Positions 34,672 through 43,011 of a DNA stretch of 64,000 bases are shown here, piece by piece. The notes under the pieces were generated by a model. The model was not told the DNA's origin. It made no database searches and worked only from the letters and a program-made list of their open reading frames with translations. The DNA comes from Sphaerothrix gracilis. GTDB taxonomy: Bacteria > Cyanobacteriota > Cyanobacteriia > Phormidesmidales > Phormidesmidaceae. The first letter of the stretch is position 1; each line of letters begins with the position of its first letter. The position numbers and the translations under genes were made by a program. The stretch covers positions 124,001 through 188,000 of the forward strand of contig NZ_JASATW010000005.1 of the NCBI RefSeq assembly GCF_030405905.1, in the 5' to 3' direction.

Positions 34672-35493
34672 ATGATGCCTCAAGCTTTTTCAAAGCGGTT
34701 TGTAGCAGATAAATTTTGGCTATTAGGCATTGGAACTGGCCTCGTCGCAATTCATCTAACCATGACGGATCGGCTGGGGCAAAGCGAGCTTTTCAGCACT
34801 AGCTTGCTCTATTGGTCTGCGATTACCTATTTGATCTGGCAAAAACACGAAAAACTGAGATTGCAAAGCGGCTGGTTTAGCACTTTGTTGGGGCTATGCT
34901 TGGTAACTCTAATCTTAGTTAAAAGTCAGGCTTTGGGCAGCGCCGACTTCTTTTTACGGCTGCTGCCTTTTTTAGCGGCTTTGGCCTTAGCTCTAGTAGC
35001 TTCGGGCTTGAGAGGGCTGCCACAGTACTGGCGGGAACTGCTAGTTTTATCGCTTTTAATTCCCCACAGCGGCCTGCTTTCTCAGCTTCTCGATATTTCT
35101 AAAAGTACGGCTCAGGCCGCCACAATCTTTTTGTGGTACGCAGGCTTCGATGTCTATCGTCAAGGTGTTTACGTGGTTCTACCTGCGGGCAGTGTCGAAG
35201 TAAATCCGGGCTGTGCTGGTTACAGCCTGATGATGCAGCTTCTAGGAACCTCAGTTATTTTTCTACTTCTTTACTCAACTCAGCGGATACAACGAGTCTT
35301 TTTGCCCATTGCGGCGATCGCTTTTGGCTTTTTAGTCAACTCAGTTCGCGTGGGTTTGATGGCAGTCCTAGCGGCTTCTTCCGGCCAGGAAGCTTTTGAA
35401 TATTGGCATGTGGGTAATGGATCTCTCATTTTTTCGGCGGTTTCTATTACCTTGTTGGGGCTTTTCTGTTTCTTTACTCTCCAGCCAGAGTAG
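34672..35493 (+). CDS. cyanoexosortase A
   Basis: Integral membrane sorting peptidase of 273 aa with about eight TM helices. The exosortase catalytic triad is visible: Cys in NPGCAGYSLMMQLL (near 180), Arg in NSVRVGLMA (near 225) and His in YWHVGNGSL (near 244). It should cleave PEP-CTERM tails during export and may transfer the proteins to an extracellular polymer. The next two genes encode its usual associated proteins, seven and about 40 bases downstream of each preceding stop, so the three form an operon. Confidence 0.92.
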   Translation: MMPQAFSKRFVADKFWLLGIGTGLVAIHLTMTDRLGQSELFSTSLLYWSAITYLIWQKHEKLRLQSGWFSTLLGLCLVTLILVKSQALGSADFFLRLLPFLAALALALVASGLRGLPQYWRELLVLSLLIPHSGLLSQLLDISKSTAQAATIFLWYAGFDVYRQGVYVVLPAGSVEVNPGCAGYSLMMQLLGTSVIFLLLYSTQRIQRVFLPIAAIAFGFLVNSVRVGLMAVLAASSGQEAFEYWHVGNGSLIFSAVSITLLGLFCFFTLQPE

Positions 35494-35500
35494 ATAGCTT

Positions 35501-36220
35501 ATGCTTGAATCAAAGCAAACTAGGCAGTACTGGCGATCGCTCAGAAGCATTCTTTTATGCCTAACTTGTCTAAGCATTTTTGGCGTACTGGGTAAGCTGC
35601 TCCTGGCTTCAGAAGCTTCTGTGTCTGAGCGAATCAAGCCGCAGCCACTGACTTTTCCAGACAGGATCGCTCTTGCCAATTTTCGCTTTTTAGCAAGTCA
35701 ACCAATTGCGGCCCCTGCTAACCCAGAGGCTCAAAATCGCTTTCTGATCAACGGTCAAATTTACCGATATCAGCAAAACTCGCGATTTTTGACTGCGGAA
35801 ATGTACTACATGGTTGATACGAGCGGCAACGTCGCTGGTTTTTTAGAGCAAAACACGGCTATTCCCATTGAATCTGTTAGACCTGCCCTCAAAACAGAGA
35901 AATATCAGGCAGCCGTTGGCTATTACCTCCTATTTCCCTATCAGGAAAAACGCTATTTAGCTAGCTGTATCAATCCTAAAGGAGAAAGCACAGTCACCCT
36001 GCCGCAGTTTAGAGATAACCGCTATCGCTACGACATTCTCAGCCCACGTCTTTTGAAATGGCTATTGACTTCAGAAAATATTCGTGACTTTCGCTGCCTC
36101 TGGGTACTGATGTCTACCAGTTCAGCTCAGAAAGACCCAGGCGAAGACTATCAGGTGCTAGAGCAAGCCTGGTTTGACTGGCAGGCGCAGTGGCAACCTC
36201 AATTTTCCCGCTTTGACTAG
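35501..36220 (+). CDS. cyanoexosortase A system-associated protein
   Basis: Protein of 239 aa with an N-terminal membrane anchor (about 15-36) and a mostly beta periplasmic domain (FLINGQIYRYQQNSRFLTAEMYYMV, VGYYLLFPYQEKRYLASCINP). It matches the family always found next to cyanoexosortase A; position and architecture parallel EpsI-type partners of other exosortases. Precise role unknown, presumably substrate handling or polysaccharide linkage. Confidence 0.85.
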   Translation: MLESKQTRQYWRSLRSILLCLTCLSIFGVLGKLLLASEASVSERIKPQPLTFPDRIALANFRFLASQPIAAPANPEAQNRFLINGQIYRYQQNSRFLTAEMYYMVDTSGNVAGFLEQNTAIPIESVRPALKTEKYQAAVGYYLLFPYQEKRYLASCINPKGESTVTLPQFRDNRYRYDILSPRLLKWLLTSENIRDFRCLWVLMSTSSAQKDPGEDYQVLEQAWFDWQAQWQPQFSRFD

Positions 36221-36260
36221 CTAGATTAGCCTTTTCATCCAACCTATCAGGTGTCCCAAA

Positions 36261-36947
36261 ATGGCTCATACCGCGTCTAAAATGACTGACTCTCGTAAGA
36301 CAACTGCTTTAATTCGCCTGTCTGGTTATGGCCTACTTTTCATATTTGCCGTACAGCTAGGAGATATTTTCATTCCGGCTTATTTCATGGATCCAGATTG
36401 GGAATTAGGCATGGTGGCTAGTCTATTAGAAAGAATGCCGCTGGCCCTAATTGCCCTGGTTCTGGTTTTCTTTGGTGAAATGACCTGGCGCAATAAGTGG
36501 GAAAAGCGACTTCTATGGGGACTTTCCTGGTCAACCTTGATTGTCGGACTGCTGTTTTTGAGTCTGGTTCCACTCAGCGTCAGCTCAAGCATCAAGCTGA
36601 AAACAGAAACAACTGAGCGAACAAACCTAGAATATAGGCAGCAGATTGCTCAGCTAGAACAACTGCAAGCCAGAGTTGAAAATGCGACTGCTCAGGAGAT
36701 GGATGCTCTAGCCGCAGCCCTGGCTGGGCAGACCACAGCTATAGAAGTTAGTGACTCTCAGGCTCTGACCGAGCAGGTGAATGCTGAAATCCAGTCGGCC
36801 CAAAAGCAGCTTAGGGTTCAGCGCGAAACGGTTGAAAATGCTCAATGGCGCAACCTGCAAAAAAACGCTATCAAGTGGAGTCTAATTGCGATTGTGTCTG
36901 CATTTCTGTTTTTCTCGGTCTGGAACCTCACCGCTTGGGCCCGCTAA
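36261..36947 (+). CDS. HpsJ-like, cyanoexosortase A-associated membrane protein
   Basis: Membrane protein of 228 aa: TM helices near 22-38, 52-70 and 86-106, then a long coiled coil (about 115-195, rich in Gln, Glu and Ala), and a final TM helix near 205-222. This is the layout of HpsJ-like proteins; HpsJ is linked to hormogonium polysaccharide in filamentous cyanobacteria. It is the third gene of the exosortase operon, supporting a link between PEP-CTERM sorting and exopolysaccharide. Confidence 0.82.
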   Translation: MAHTASKMTDSRKTTALIRLSGYGLLFIFAVQLGDIFIPAYFMDPDWELGMVASLLERMPLALIALVLVFFGEMTWRNKWEKRLLWGLSWSTLIVGLLFLSLVPLSVSSSIKLKTETTERTNLEYRQQIAQLEQLQARVENATAQEMDALAAALAGQTTAIEVSDSQALTEQVNAEIQSAQKQLRVQRETVENAQWRNLQKNAIKWSLIAIVSAFLFFSVWNLTAWAR

Positions 36948-36968
36948 TTTTCGCTTCGCCCGCTATGT

Positions 36969-38102
36969 CTAAGCAGTTGCCGCTCTCAAGGCGTCGATAA
37001 TCTGCACGTTGGCCGATGGAAAGGGATACTGGTCGATCTCATCTAACGTTACCCAGCGAATTTCGTCACATTCAAGCGGCTGCGGCTCACCGCTGAGGTG
37101 GCGGCAGTGATGCACGTTGAGCGTGACTTTGAAGTGGGTGTAGGCATGTTCTACTACAATCAGGCGATCGCCCACCTCAATTTCAATATCCAGTTCTTCT
37201 TTGATCTCCCGTTTGATGCAGGCTTCAATCGTTTCTTCTGGCTCAACTTTGCCACCGGGAAACTCCCACATGCCGCCAAGCAGTCCTTCCTGACGACGGC
37301 GATCGATCAGAATCTGGCCCTGATCGTTACGGATGACGGCGACGCCGATAAATTTGTGGGGCAGCGGCGGACGACTTTCAGACATAGGTAGCTCCGACTG
37401 TACATTCTGATTGTAGGCCGCGCAGTGGCGCTGCCAAGGACAAAGCAGGCAGGCTGGGCTGTGGCGAGTGCAAAGGGTGGCCCCTAGATCCATCAGGGCC
37501 TGGTTGAAATCTCTGGGCTGCTGCGGATCAAGCAGGGTGGCTGAAAGCGACCAGAGGCGATCGAGGGCTTTGCTAGGGGGCTGCGGCAGGGCGATCAGCC
37601 GCGCCAGCACCCGCTTAACGTTGCCGTCTAAGATGGGCACGGCCTGGTTAAACGCCGCGCTGAGAATACCGCCGGCGGTGGTGCGGCCAATGCCCGGCAG
37701 AGCGATCGCCGCCGCTAACTGACGAGGAAACTGCCCCTGATGCTGCTGCACGACTGCTTGAGCCGCGCGGTGTAGATTTCTGGCCCGCGCATAGTAGCCC
37801 AGCCCCTGCCATGCTTTGAGTACGGTTTGCTGGTCAGCCGCCGCCAATGCTTCAACCGTAGGAAACTGCTGCAGCCAGCGCTGGTAGTAGGGCAAAACCG
37901 TCTTCACCTGTGTCTGCTGCAGCATAATCTCCGAAATCCAGATGGCATAAGGATCGCGGCTACGTCGCCAGGGCAGATCGCGGCCAAACTGAGCGTACCA
38001 GTCCAGCAGCGATCGCCGCAGCTCCTCTACAACAGAATTCGGCAAGTCCGCTGACGAACTTGCCGAAGCTGAAATCTCTCTCAATAATTCAGGCTGATTC
38101 AA
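36969..38102 (-). CDS. mutY: A/G-specific adenine glycosylase MutY with Nudix C-terminus
   Basis: DNA glycosylase of up to 377 aa that removes adenine opposite 8-oxoguanine. HhH-GPD domain with catalytic Glu in ISEIMLQQTQV and Asp in PILDGNVKRV; iron-sulphur motif C-x6-C-x2-C-x5-C (CTRHSPACLLCPWQRHC). The C-terminal MutT-like domain carries a near-complete Nudix box (GGKVEPEETIEACIKREIKEEL), more than most MutY proteins retain, so it may hydrolyse nucleotides as well as recognise 8-oxoG. No ATG or GTG is available upstream of the catalytic core; a TTG at 38102 without an obvious ribosome binding site is assumed. Confidence 0.93.
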   Translation of the reverse strand: MNQPELLREISASASSSADLPNSVVEELRRSLLDWYAQFGRDLPWRRSRDPYAIWISEIMLQQTQVKTVLPYYQRWLQQFPTVEALAAADQQTVLKAWQGLGYYARARNLHRAAQAVVQQHQGQFPRQLAAAIALPGIGRTTAGGILSAAFNQAVPILDGNVKRVLARLIALPQPPSKALDRLWSLSATLLDPQQPRDFNQALMDLGATLCTRHSPACLLCPWQRHCAAYNQNVQSELPMSESRPPLPHKFIGVAVIRNDQGQILIDRRRQEGLLGGMWEFPGGKVEPEETIEACIKREIKEELDIEIEVGDRLIVVEHAYTHFKVTLNVHHCRHLSGEPQPLECDEIRWVTLDEIDQYPFPSANVQIIDALRAATA

Positions 38103-38122
38103 GAAAAGCGTTCAGACTTAAA

Positions 38123-38461
38123 TTAATCAGACAGGCTGGAGCTATCTACGTTGGCTAAAGACTGCTCAAAGGTCATTCTCTGCTCGGCGCTGCGGAGAAA
38201 ATAACCGCTCATCATGGCAGAAGCCAGCAGCCGCCCTAGGTGCTCACGGCTAGTCGTAATCGTAATGTCAAAATGCTGCGATGGCAATCCGCCTAAGAGA
38301 CCGACAATATTGTGCTCCATCACCTGCAAAACTTCTGAGGAATCAGGCTTAGAGAGCTGAGCAATCATTTCAGGCTCTAAAGATTGAACGTACTGCATCA
38401 GGGCATTGTCACCAGCAGACTTGCCTAAAAAATCTGACGCTTGACCGGGCGCGTTATTCAC
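38123..38461 (-). CDS. DUF760 family protein
   Basis: Cyanobacterial/plastid DUF760 protein of about 112 aa, recognised by LMQYVQSLEPEMIAQLSKP, VLQVMEHNIVGLLGGLPS and the end block TTSREHLGRLLASAMMSGYFL. Soluble and helical; function unknown. The frame is open to a GTG at 38548, but the GTG at 38461 has GAGG eight bases upstream and gives the N-terminus MNNAPGQASDFLG usual for the family. Lies just upstream of mutY on the same strand. Confidence 0.88.
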   Translation of the reverse strand: MNNAPGQASDFLGKSAGDNALMQYVQSLEPEMIAQLSKPDSSEVLQVMEHNIVGLLGGLPSQHFDITITTSREHLGRLLASAMMSGYFLRSAEQRMTFEQSLANVDSSSLSD

Positions 38462-38519
38462 AACAGCTACCTCACTCGGACAACAAATACTCGCTGGGCT
38501 GTATAACCCTGGGAGCGGT

Positions 38520-38536
38520 GCTACATCTGATGTAGC
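38520..38536. promoter_or_regulatory. 17-bp palindrome upstream of the DUF760 gene
   Basis: GCTACATCTGATGTAGC is an 8-bp perfect inverted repeat around a single central base, about 60 bases before the preferred DUF760 start. The size and symmetry fit a dimeric repressor site. Confidence 0.4.
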
Positions 38537-38616
38537 GCTTAATGCCACTGTAGCAAGGCAAACTACGGACTAGGGTAAGTAGAACCGAACCGCAGCTACC
38601 CCATCTTCCCTACTGT

Positions 38617-38859
38617 TTACCAGGTCGGATCGACATAGAGATTCACCGTCATCTGCGATCGCCCACTGGGAACCGCCGTAATGCAGGCGCAAATTGGGTC
38701 AGCTTCTCCTTCCACTTCCACTTCACAGGCATGACAAGATCCCATCAGGCAGCCTGTGGGAATGGTGACGCCTGCCCGGTCAGCTACCTGTAGCAAAGGC
38801 TCTCCGGCTTCAGCCTGAGTCACTATGTTATCTGGTAGGAAGCGAATTTCTACGCTCAT
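38617..38859 (-). CDS. plant-type [2Fe-2S] ferredoxin-like protein
   Basis: Protein of 80 aa with the beta-grasp ferredoxin fold. Cluster ligands are GCLMGSCHAC (C-x4-C-x2-C) and the later Cys of DPICAC. The loop sequence differs from photosynthetic PetF and is closer to short specialised ferredoxins. A GAGGAAG ribosome binding site precedes the ATG. It follows the DUF2470 gene by seven bases, so the two form an operon. Confidence 0.9.
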   Translation of the reverse strand: MSVEIRFLPDNIVTQAEAGEPLLQVADRAGVTIPTGCLMGSCHACEVEVEGEADPICACITAVPSGRSQMTVNLYVDPTW

Positions 38860-38866
38860 ACTTCCT

Positions 38867-39160
38867 CTACTGGGCGGCGTTGGGACTGGCCTGCACCTGT
38901 TTCAACATGTCCACCAGGGTATGATGAGCATCCTGAGCGCTTTCTAACGTATGATCAAAGTCCACCCGCACTGGGGTAGGCTGACCGTCAACCTGAGCTG
39001 TCAGATTCATCCCCTCAGCGTCGATGGATTCCATTGAGGCGGCTGTGGCCGATTGAATGCCGCCAAAAATCTGGGCATAGGTCAAAACAGCCTCGGCATG
39101 ATCTTTATTCATGTGCTTGCAAATGCGATCGCTCACTGCCGCTGTAATGGCTTCAGACAT
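38867..39160 (-). CDS. DUF2470 domain protein
   Basis: Stand-alone DUF2470 domain of 97 aa (CKHMNKDHAEAVLTYAQ, MESIDAEGMNLTAQVDG, VRVDFDHTLESAQDAHHTLVDML). This domain occurs as the C-terminal part of pyridoxamine-oxidase-like haem-binding proteins and in plastid and cyanobacterial proteins of tetrapyrrole or iron metabolism. GGAGA lies upstream of the ATG. It is the first gene of a pair with the ferredoxin, hinting at a redox or haem-linked role. Confidence 0.9.
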   Translation of the reverse strand: MSEAITAAVSDRICKHMNKDHAEAVLTYAQIFGGIQSATAASMESIDAEGMNLTAQVDGQPTPVRVDFDHTLESAQDAHHTLVDMLKQVQASPNAAQ

Positions 39161-39209
39161 GTAAAATTCTCCAAGCTATATCCCTAACCTAGCACTGCTT
39201 GCAGAAGTC

Positions 39210-39593
39210 ATGGAGTCCCCGTCAGCGCATAATCTTAAACATCCCTGGCCTACAGGACATATTTTTCAAAGTCCGGGGGCACATTTGACCTACCGCGTTG
39301 TCGGGCCTTGCTGTCGGCTGTTTGACCGAGAGCAGCTCCCTTGGCCCTGCTGTCGCCTGCAGTGGCGGGGTAAGGAACCCAGTTGGCGCCGAATTGGTCG
39401 CCGCCTAGTGCCGGATATGGCAACGCGAAAATTTGCTTCCTACAGCGTTGAAATCGTTGGTCAGGGCTACCGCAGTGAGCCATTTGTAACGACCTTGTAT
39501 ACGTTTGCTCTGCCCCCCGAACTGCAGCAGTGGTGGTATGCCAAGCGTCTGCCTGTAGACCAGTCCGCTGCCACCGTGAGTCTAAAATTATGA
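39210..39593 (+). CDS. hypothetical protein coupled to a PPC-domain gene
   Basis: Protein of 127 aa, Arg/Trp/Cys-rich, without signal or TM segment. Its C-terminal half is protein-like (FASYSVEIVGQGYRSEPFVTTLYTF). Its TGA stop overlaps the ATG of the next gene (ATGA), which supports it being translated. No family recognised. Start at ATG 39210 is reasonable but not certain. Confidence 0.55.
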   Translation: MESPSAHNLKHPWPTGHIFQSPGAHLTYRVVGPCCRLFDREQLPWPCCRLQWRGKEPSWRRIGRRLVPDMATRKFASYSVEIVGQGYRSEPFVTTLYTFALPPELQQWWYAKRLPVDQSAATVSLKL

Positions 39594-40003
39594 CGCGATC
39601 GCCCCTTAGTTCCTTGGCGTTGCGGCTGACGCCCGGCGCTGATCTAAAGCTCAGCCTGCTGGAGTTCGCTCAAGTTCACGAACTGCAGGCCGGTTTTGTT
39701 TTGACAGCCGTTGGCAGCCTACAGGCGGCGCATCTGCGCTATGCCGGACAGGCTGAAGGAGAGCAGCGACAGCAGCGATTTGAGATTGTGTCTCTAGTCG
39801 GCACCTTTTCAGCCCAAGCGGCTCACCTGCACATCGCGCTGGCTGACGCGCAGGGAAAACTGCTCGGCGGCCATGTTTTACCCGGCTGTATTGTCTACAC
39901 CACTGCTGAAATCGTCGTGGGTGAGCTGAACGAGATCGCCTTTAACCGCGCCCCTGATCCACAGACGGGCTATCGAGAACTGGTGATTGAGCCACGCCGT
40001 TAG
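39590..40003 (+). CDS. PPC/DUF296 domain protein
   Basis: Single PPC (plant and prokaryote conserved, DUF296) domain of 137 aa: LRLTPGADLKLSLLEFA, FVLTAVGSLQAAHLRYAG, FEIVSLVGTFS, HLHIALADAQGKLLGGHVLPG. In plants the domain oligomerises AT-hook proteins; bacterial stand-alone versions form trimers of unknown role. The ATG at 39590 overlaps the upstream stop (ATGA), giving translational coupling; an in-frame upstream extension is rejected. Confidence 0.9.
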   Translation: MTRSPLSSLALRLTPGADLKLSLLEFAQVHELQAGFVLTAVGSLQAAHLRYAGQAEGEQRQQRFEIVSLVGTFSAQAAHLHIALADAQGKLLGGHVLPGCIVYTTAEIVVGELNEIAFNRAPDPQTGYRELVIEPRR

Positions 40004-40056
40004 CTCGGCGGACGTGTTTATCCTGTCCTATTGCCGGCAGATTATGACTTGATAAA

Positions 40057-40575
40057 CTAGGCCCGGCGGTAGCGGCTAGCTGCGATCCCAATTCCCCCAA
40101 CGCCTGCCAAAATGGCGATCGCAATGGGAGAGAGCGCTGCGTAGTGAGTATCGAGCTTTGGCCCTTCGCTGATATTTTGAAAGTCAATTCCAGTTTCGCC
40201 CACCGGAATCGTCAAAATATCGCCGTGGCCTTCCTGCCGGATTTTAATTGTCCAGTCACCCGGTAGGGATTCATCTGGCACAAAAGCAAACTGGCCGCTG
40301 GTATCGGTAGTGCCCATCTGCCAGGGTGTTTCTGGATCGTTGGGCGCGTAGACGCTTACTTCTGCTCCCACAAAAGGCGAACCGTCGCCAAAAGTTGATT
40401 CCAGCACCAGCGTTGCTTCCTCGCTGCTGACGCTAGACTCTACCGCCCCCGCTGAATCGCTTGGTTCAGTAAACAGGGGAACAAAATAGTTGGTTTGAAC
40501 CGCGTGTGCCCAAACTTTGGCGGGCAGTCCTAGCAGGGCGATCGCTGCCAAGGGCACCAGTAACTTTGCCTTCAT
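40057..40575 (-). CDS. exported carboxypeptidase-regulatory-like protein with C-terminal TM
   Basis: Protein of 172 aa: signal peptide (1-23, ending VWAHA), an Ig-like beta domain (SPFVGAEVSVYAPNDPETPW, TTDTSGQFAFVPDE, GDWTIKIRQEGHGD) and a C-terminal TM helix (about 147-167) with a basic end. The arrangement resembles DUF4198-type or cobalt/nickel-transport accessory proteins of cyanobacteria, but no transporter is adjacent. GGAGG lies eight bases before the ATG. Confidence 0.75.
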   Translation of the reverse strand: MKAKLLVPLAAIALLGLPAKVWAHAVQTNYFVPLFTEPSDSAGAVESSVSSEEATLVLESTFGDGSPFVGAEVSVYAPNDPETPWQMGTTDTSGQFAFVPDESLPGDWTIKIRQEGHGDILTIPVGETGIDFQNISEGPKLDTHYAALSPIAIAILAGVGGIGIAASRYRRA

Positions 40576-40701
40576 GTAGATAACCTCCGTCAGCTACAAA
40601 GCATGACTATAAAGCTGTGCTCCATCATAACGGCTAATTTGAGCAGCGTCGTGGTGGTCATAAAAAGTAGCCTAAATTTAATTTAGCCATCTACTTTGTT
40701 A

Positions 40702-42720
40702 TCACGCGGCCTGATGGCGCTGCCATAGCCGACGACTCACCCAACCAAACCCCAGCAAAGCTAGTCCTCCCACTGTTCCCGCTTCAGGCACTTCAGTGGG
40801 ATCTTTCGGCTTTTGCTTGAGAGCTACTCTATCGACTAAAAGTTGGGGGTCGTTAGCGCTGTCTGCCGTGGCGAGGCTAATCCCCAGAGAATACGTCCCT
40901 GTCTCTGGCACTACAAATGAGAAGGTTTGCGCTCCTGCCGTCGGGTCATAATTTTCTAGCAGCGAGAACAGTTGAGAATTCACTGTCTCAAAAGCGTCGC
41001 TGAGGCGGCTGATTGAGATAAAAGCAGAGGTGCTGGGGTCAAGCGTGAGTCCCTGGGTTAAGAGCTGCCAGTTTAAAGTGAGGGTTTCTCCCGCTTGGGC
41101 AAAGAAAGATTGACGCAGAGCGGAGCCGACCGCATTTTCAACCGCGCCCAGACTGTTGGGCGGAAGCTGTAGAAAATTCTCCAGGCTGGAACTGCCGAGC
41201 ACCTCACCTGAAGCAGACAGAACGGCCTGAAACTGTCCCTGACTGGGGTCTATTCCCCCTGTATTACCTGCCGCCTGCACCGCTCCCCGGCTGAGCCAGC
41301 CCGTCAAGCCCGATTCAAAACCACCGTTCACTAGCCGGGTCGGATCAAAGTCAGGGCGTAAATCTAGCTCAGTAATCTGGGTAGACCAAATATCCGTTGC
41401 CGATACGTACTCCTGAAAAGTCCAAAACTTAAGCTGATCGGTGGGGTCTAAGGCCGTGGCGCTATAGTCGCCCCAGCGATTGCGACCGGCACCAAACGTC
41501 ACCTCGTAGTCGCTGACGCCAGCCTGCAGCAGCAGCGGCTCAGTAAAAGCAGTGGTGTTGCCAGTGGTTTGTCCTGTAATGGCGTAGGCGCTGACAAACT
41601 GATTGGGGCCAGAGGCATTAAAGCCAATCACTACGTCTTCATAGTCATTGACCGCGATCGATCCGTAGTAAAAATCATTATCTGAATCAGCAATCAGTCC
41701 TTCCTGCAGCAGCTCGCCGCTAGCCACATCGATCTGAAACCAGCGTAGAGCAGCGCGTCCATCCTGCTCGACGGTTTGTACGCCCCAGATGGCTCCGTTT
41801 TGGGTGATGGTGTGGGTGCTGAGGCGATCGCCCCCGGTTTCTAAGTTTTGTTTTGGCCCTGGCTGATCGGCTGAAAATTTAGTGTCATAAGCTTCTAGGG
41901 CGATCGGCGTGTCGATAGTCAATGCTGGAGCGCTGGTGACGTTTTGAATTTGGGTGGGCTGGAGCCGATCGGCGTTGAAACTAGACAGCAAGATAGCTGC
42001 ATTAGCGTTATCTAGGTTGAGCGATGGCTGTAAGTTTAAGCCTGTTTGAGCGATGTTGTTGTTCTCAAATAGTACGGCTTGAGCCACCGTAGGACTGTTG
42101 CTCAACAGGTCTGCTTTGGGTACTGCCAAAATATGAGTTTCTAGCCTAAAAGCACTGCCGCCTGTCTGCGGAAACATATTGGCAGCTAGATAGAGTCCAT
42201 CACGATCAAAGCCCAAGGTGGGAAAATCAGCCCAGCGCTGATTGTCGGAGTCACTATCTATCGCAAAACCTGTCCAACCTGAGAGCGGACTGTCTGAGTT
42301 AGAGACAGCTAGCAAAAATTGATTGTTGGCATCAGCGTTATCAACTGAAGCCGCAAACCAGCGCTGGTTAAACGGGTCGTAAACAACTCTTGGATCGAAG
42401 GTAAAGCCGGAAAAATTGACGCCAGCGCTCAGCCAGAACTGATCTAAGGTACTGGTTTTTACCAGGTTGCCTGAAGTTTTTTCATAAACTTTGTAGCCGT
42501 CATTTACAAACTCAATAATGTGATCTGAGCCAACGCTACCAGCAGGACTTGGAGGAATCAGATCGCTATCGGCTGCCAAAGAGCTACTGGTAAAGTTCTG
42601 CCCAATTGATAAAGTCGCTGCTTCAGCTTTATCAATCTTTATAGCCGAATAAGCAGCTGTTGCTATGACAGCCGCAACCGTGAAAAACTTCAGGAACTTT
42701 TGGGGTGGAAGGCACCGCAT
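40702..42720 (-). CDS. large PEP-CTERM-type exported protein, VPEAG variant
   Basis: Exported protein of 672 aa. The signal peptide ends near KAEAA (35). Residues about 40-450 carry repeated FDRDGLYLAAN- and FNQRWFAAS-like segments suggesting a large beta-propeller. Residues about 455-640 form a jelly-roll-like module beginning LVNGGFESGLTGW, common in PEP-CTERM proteins. The tail is VPEAGT plus hydrophobic stretch plus RRLWQRH, with Ala in place of the second Pro of the motif. Probably a cyanoexosortase substrate; function unknown. No good ribosome binding site is visible. Confidence 0.85.
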   Translation of the reverse strand: MRCLPPQKFLKFFTVAAVIATAAYSAIKIDKAEAATLSIGQNFTSSSLAADSDLIPPSPAGSVGSDHIIEFVNDGYKVYEKTSGNLVKTSTLDQFWLSAGVNFSGFTFDPRVVYDPFNQRWFAASVDNADANNQFLLAVSNSDSPLSGWTGFAIDSDSDNQRWADFPTLGFDRDGLYLAANMFPQTGGSAFRLETHILAVPKADLLSNSPTVAQAVLFENNNIAQTGLNLQPSLNLDNANAAILLSSFNADRLQPTQIQNVTSAPALTIDTPIALEAYDTKFSADQPGPKQNLETGGDRLSTHTITQNGAIWGVQTVEQDGRAALRWFQIDVASGELLQEGLIADSDNDFYYGSIAVNDYEDVVIGFNASGPNQFVSAYAITGQTTGNTTAFTEPLLLQAGVSDYEVTFGAGRNRWGDYSATALDPTDQLKFWTFQEYVSATDIWSTQITELDLRPDFDPTRLVNGGFESGLTGWLSRGAVQAAGNTGGIDPSQGQFQAVLSASGEVLGSSSLENFLQLPPNSLGAVENAVGSALRQSFFAQAGETLTLNWQLLTQGLTLDPSTSAFISISRLSDAFETVNSQLFSLLENYDPTAGAQTFSFVVPETGTYSLGISLATADSANDPQLLVDRVALKQKPKDPTEVPEAGTVGGLALLGFGWVSRRLWQRHQAA

Positions 42721-43011
42721 CGCAAATAAGAGGTAAAAACTTGATCAATCGCCAGGTAGATCCACTCACTTAACTTTCATCAAATATCAAATAAACTGCC
42801 AATCTTTCAGAGGCAACTTCTCAGAAAGAAAATATTCGTCTGAGCTATATAAAGAGGTAGTCAATCTGGTGAATTTGCAAGAACTCTTCAGATTGCTAAG
42901 AACTGATGACGTCTCTTGGTAGCTGCAAGCCTTAATGCTGTCTTTACGTGTACCCTGTAGCAATCTCGTATAGTAGAAGCCGTCTTGAATGTATTTCTTT
43001 TACGAAACACG

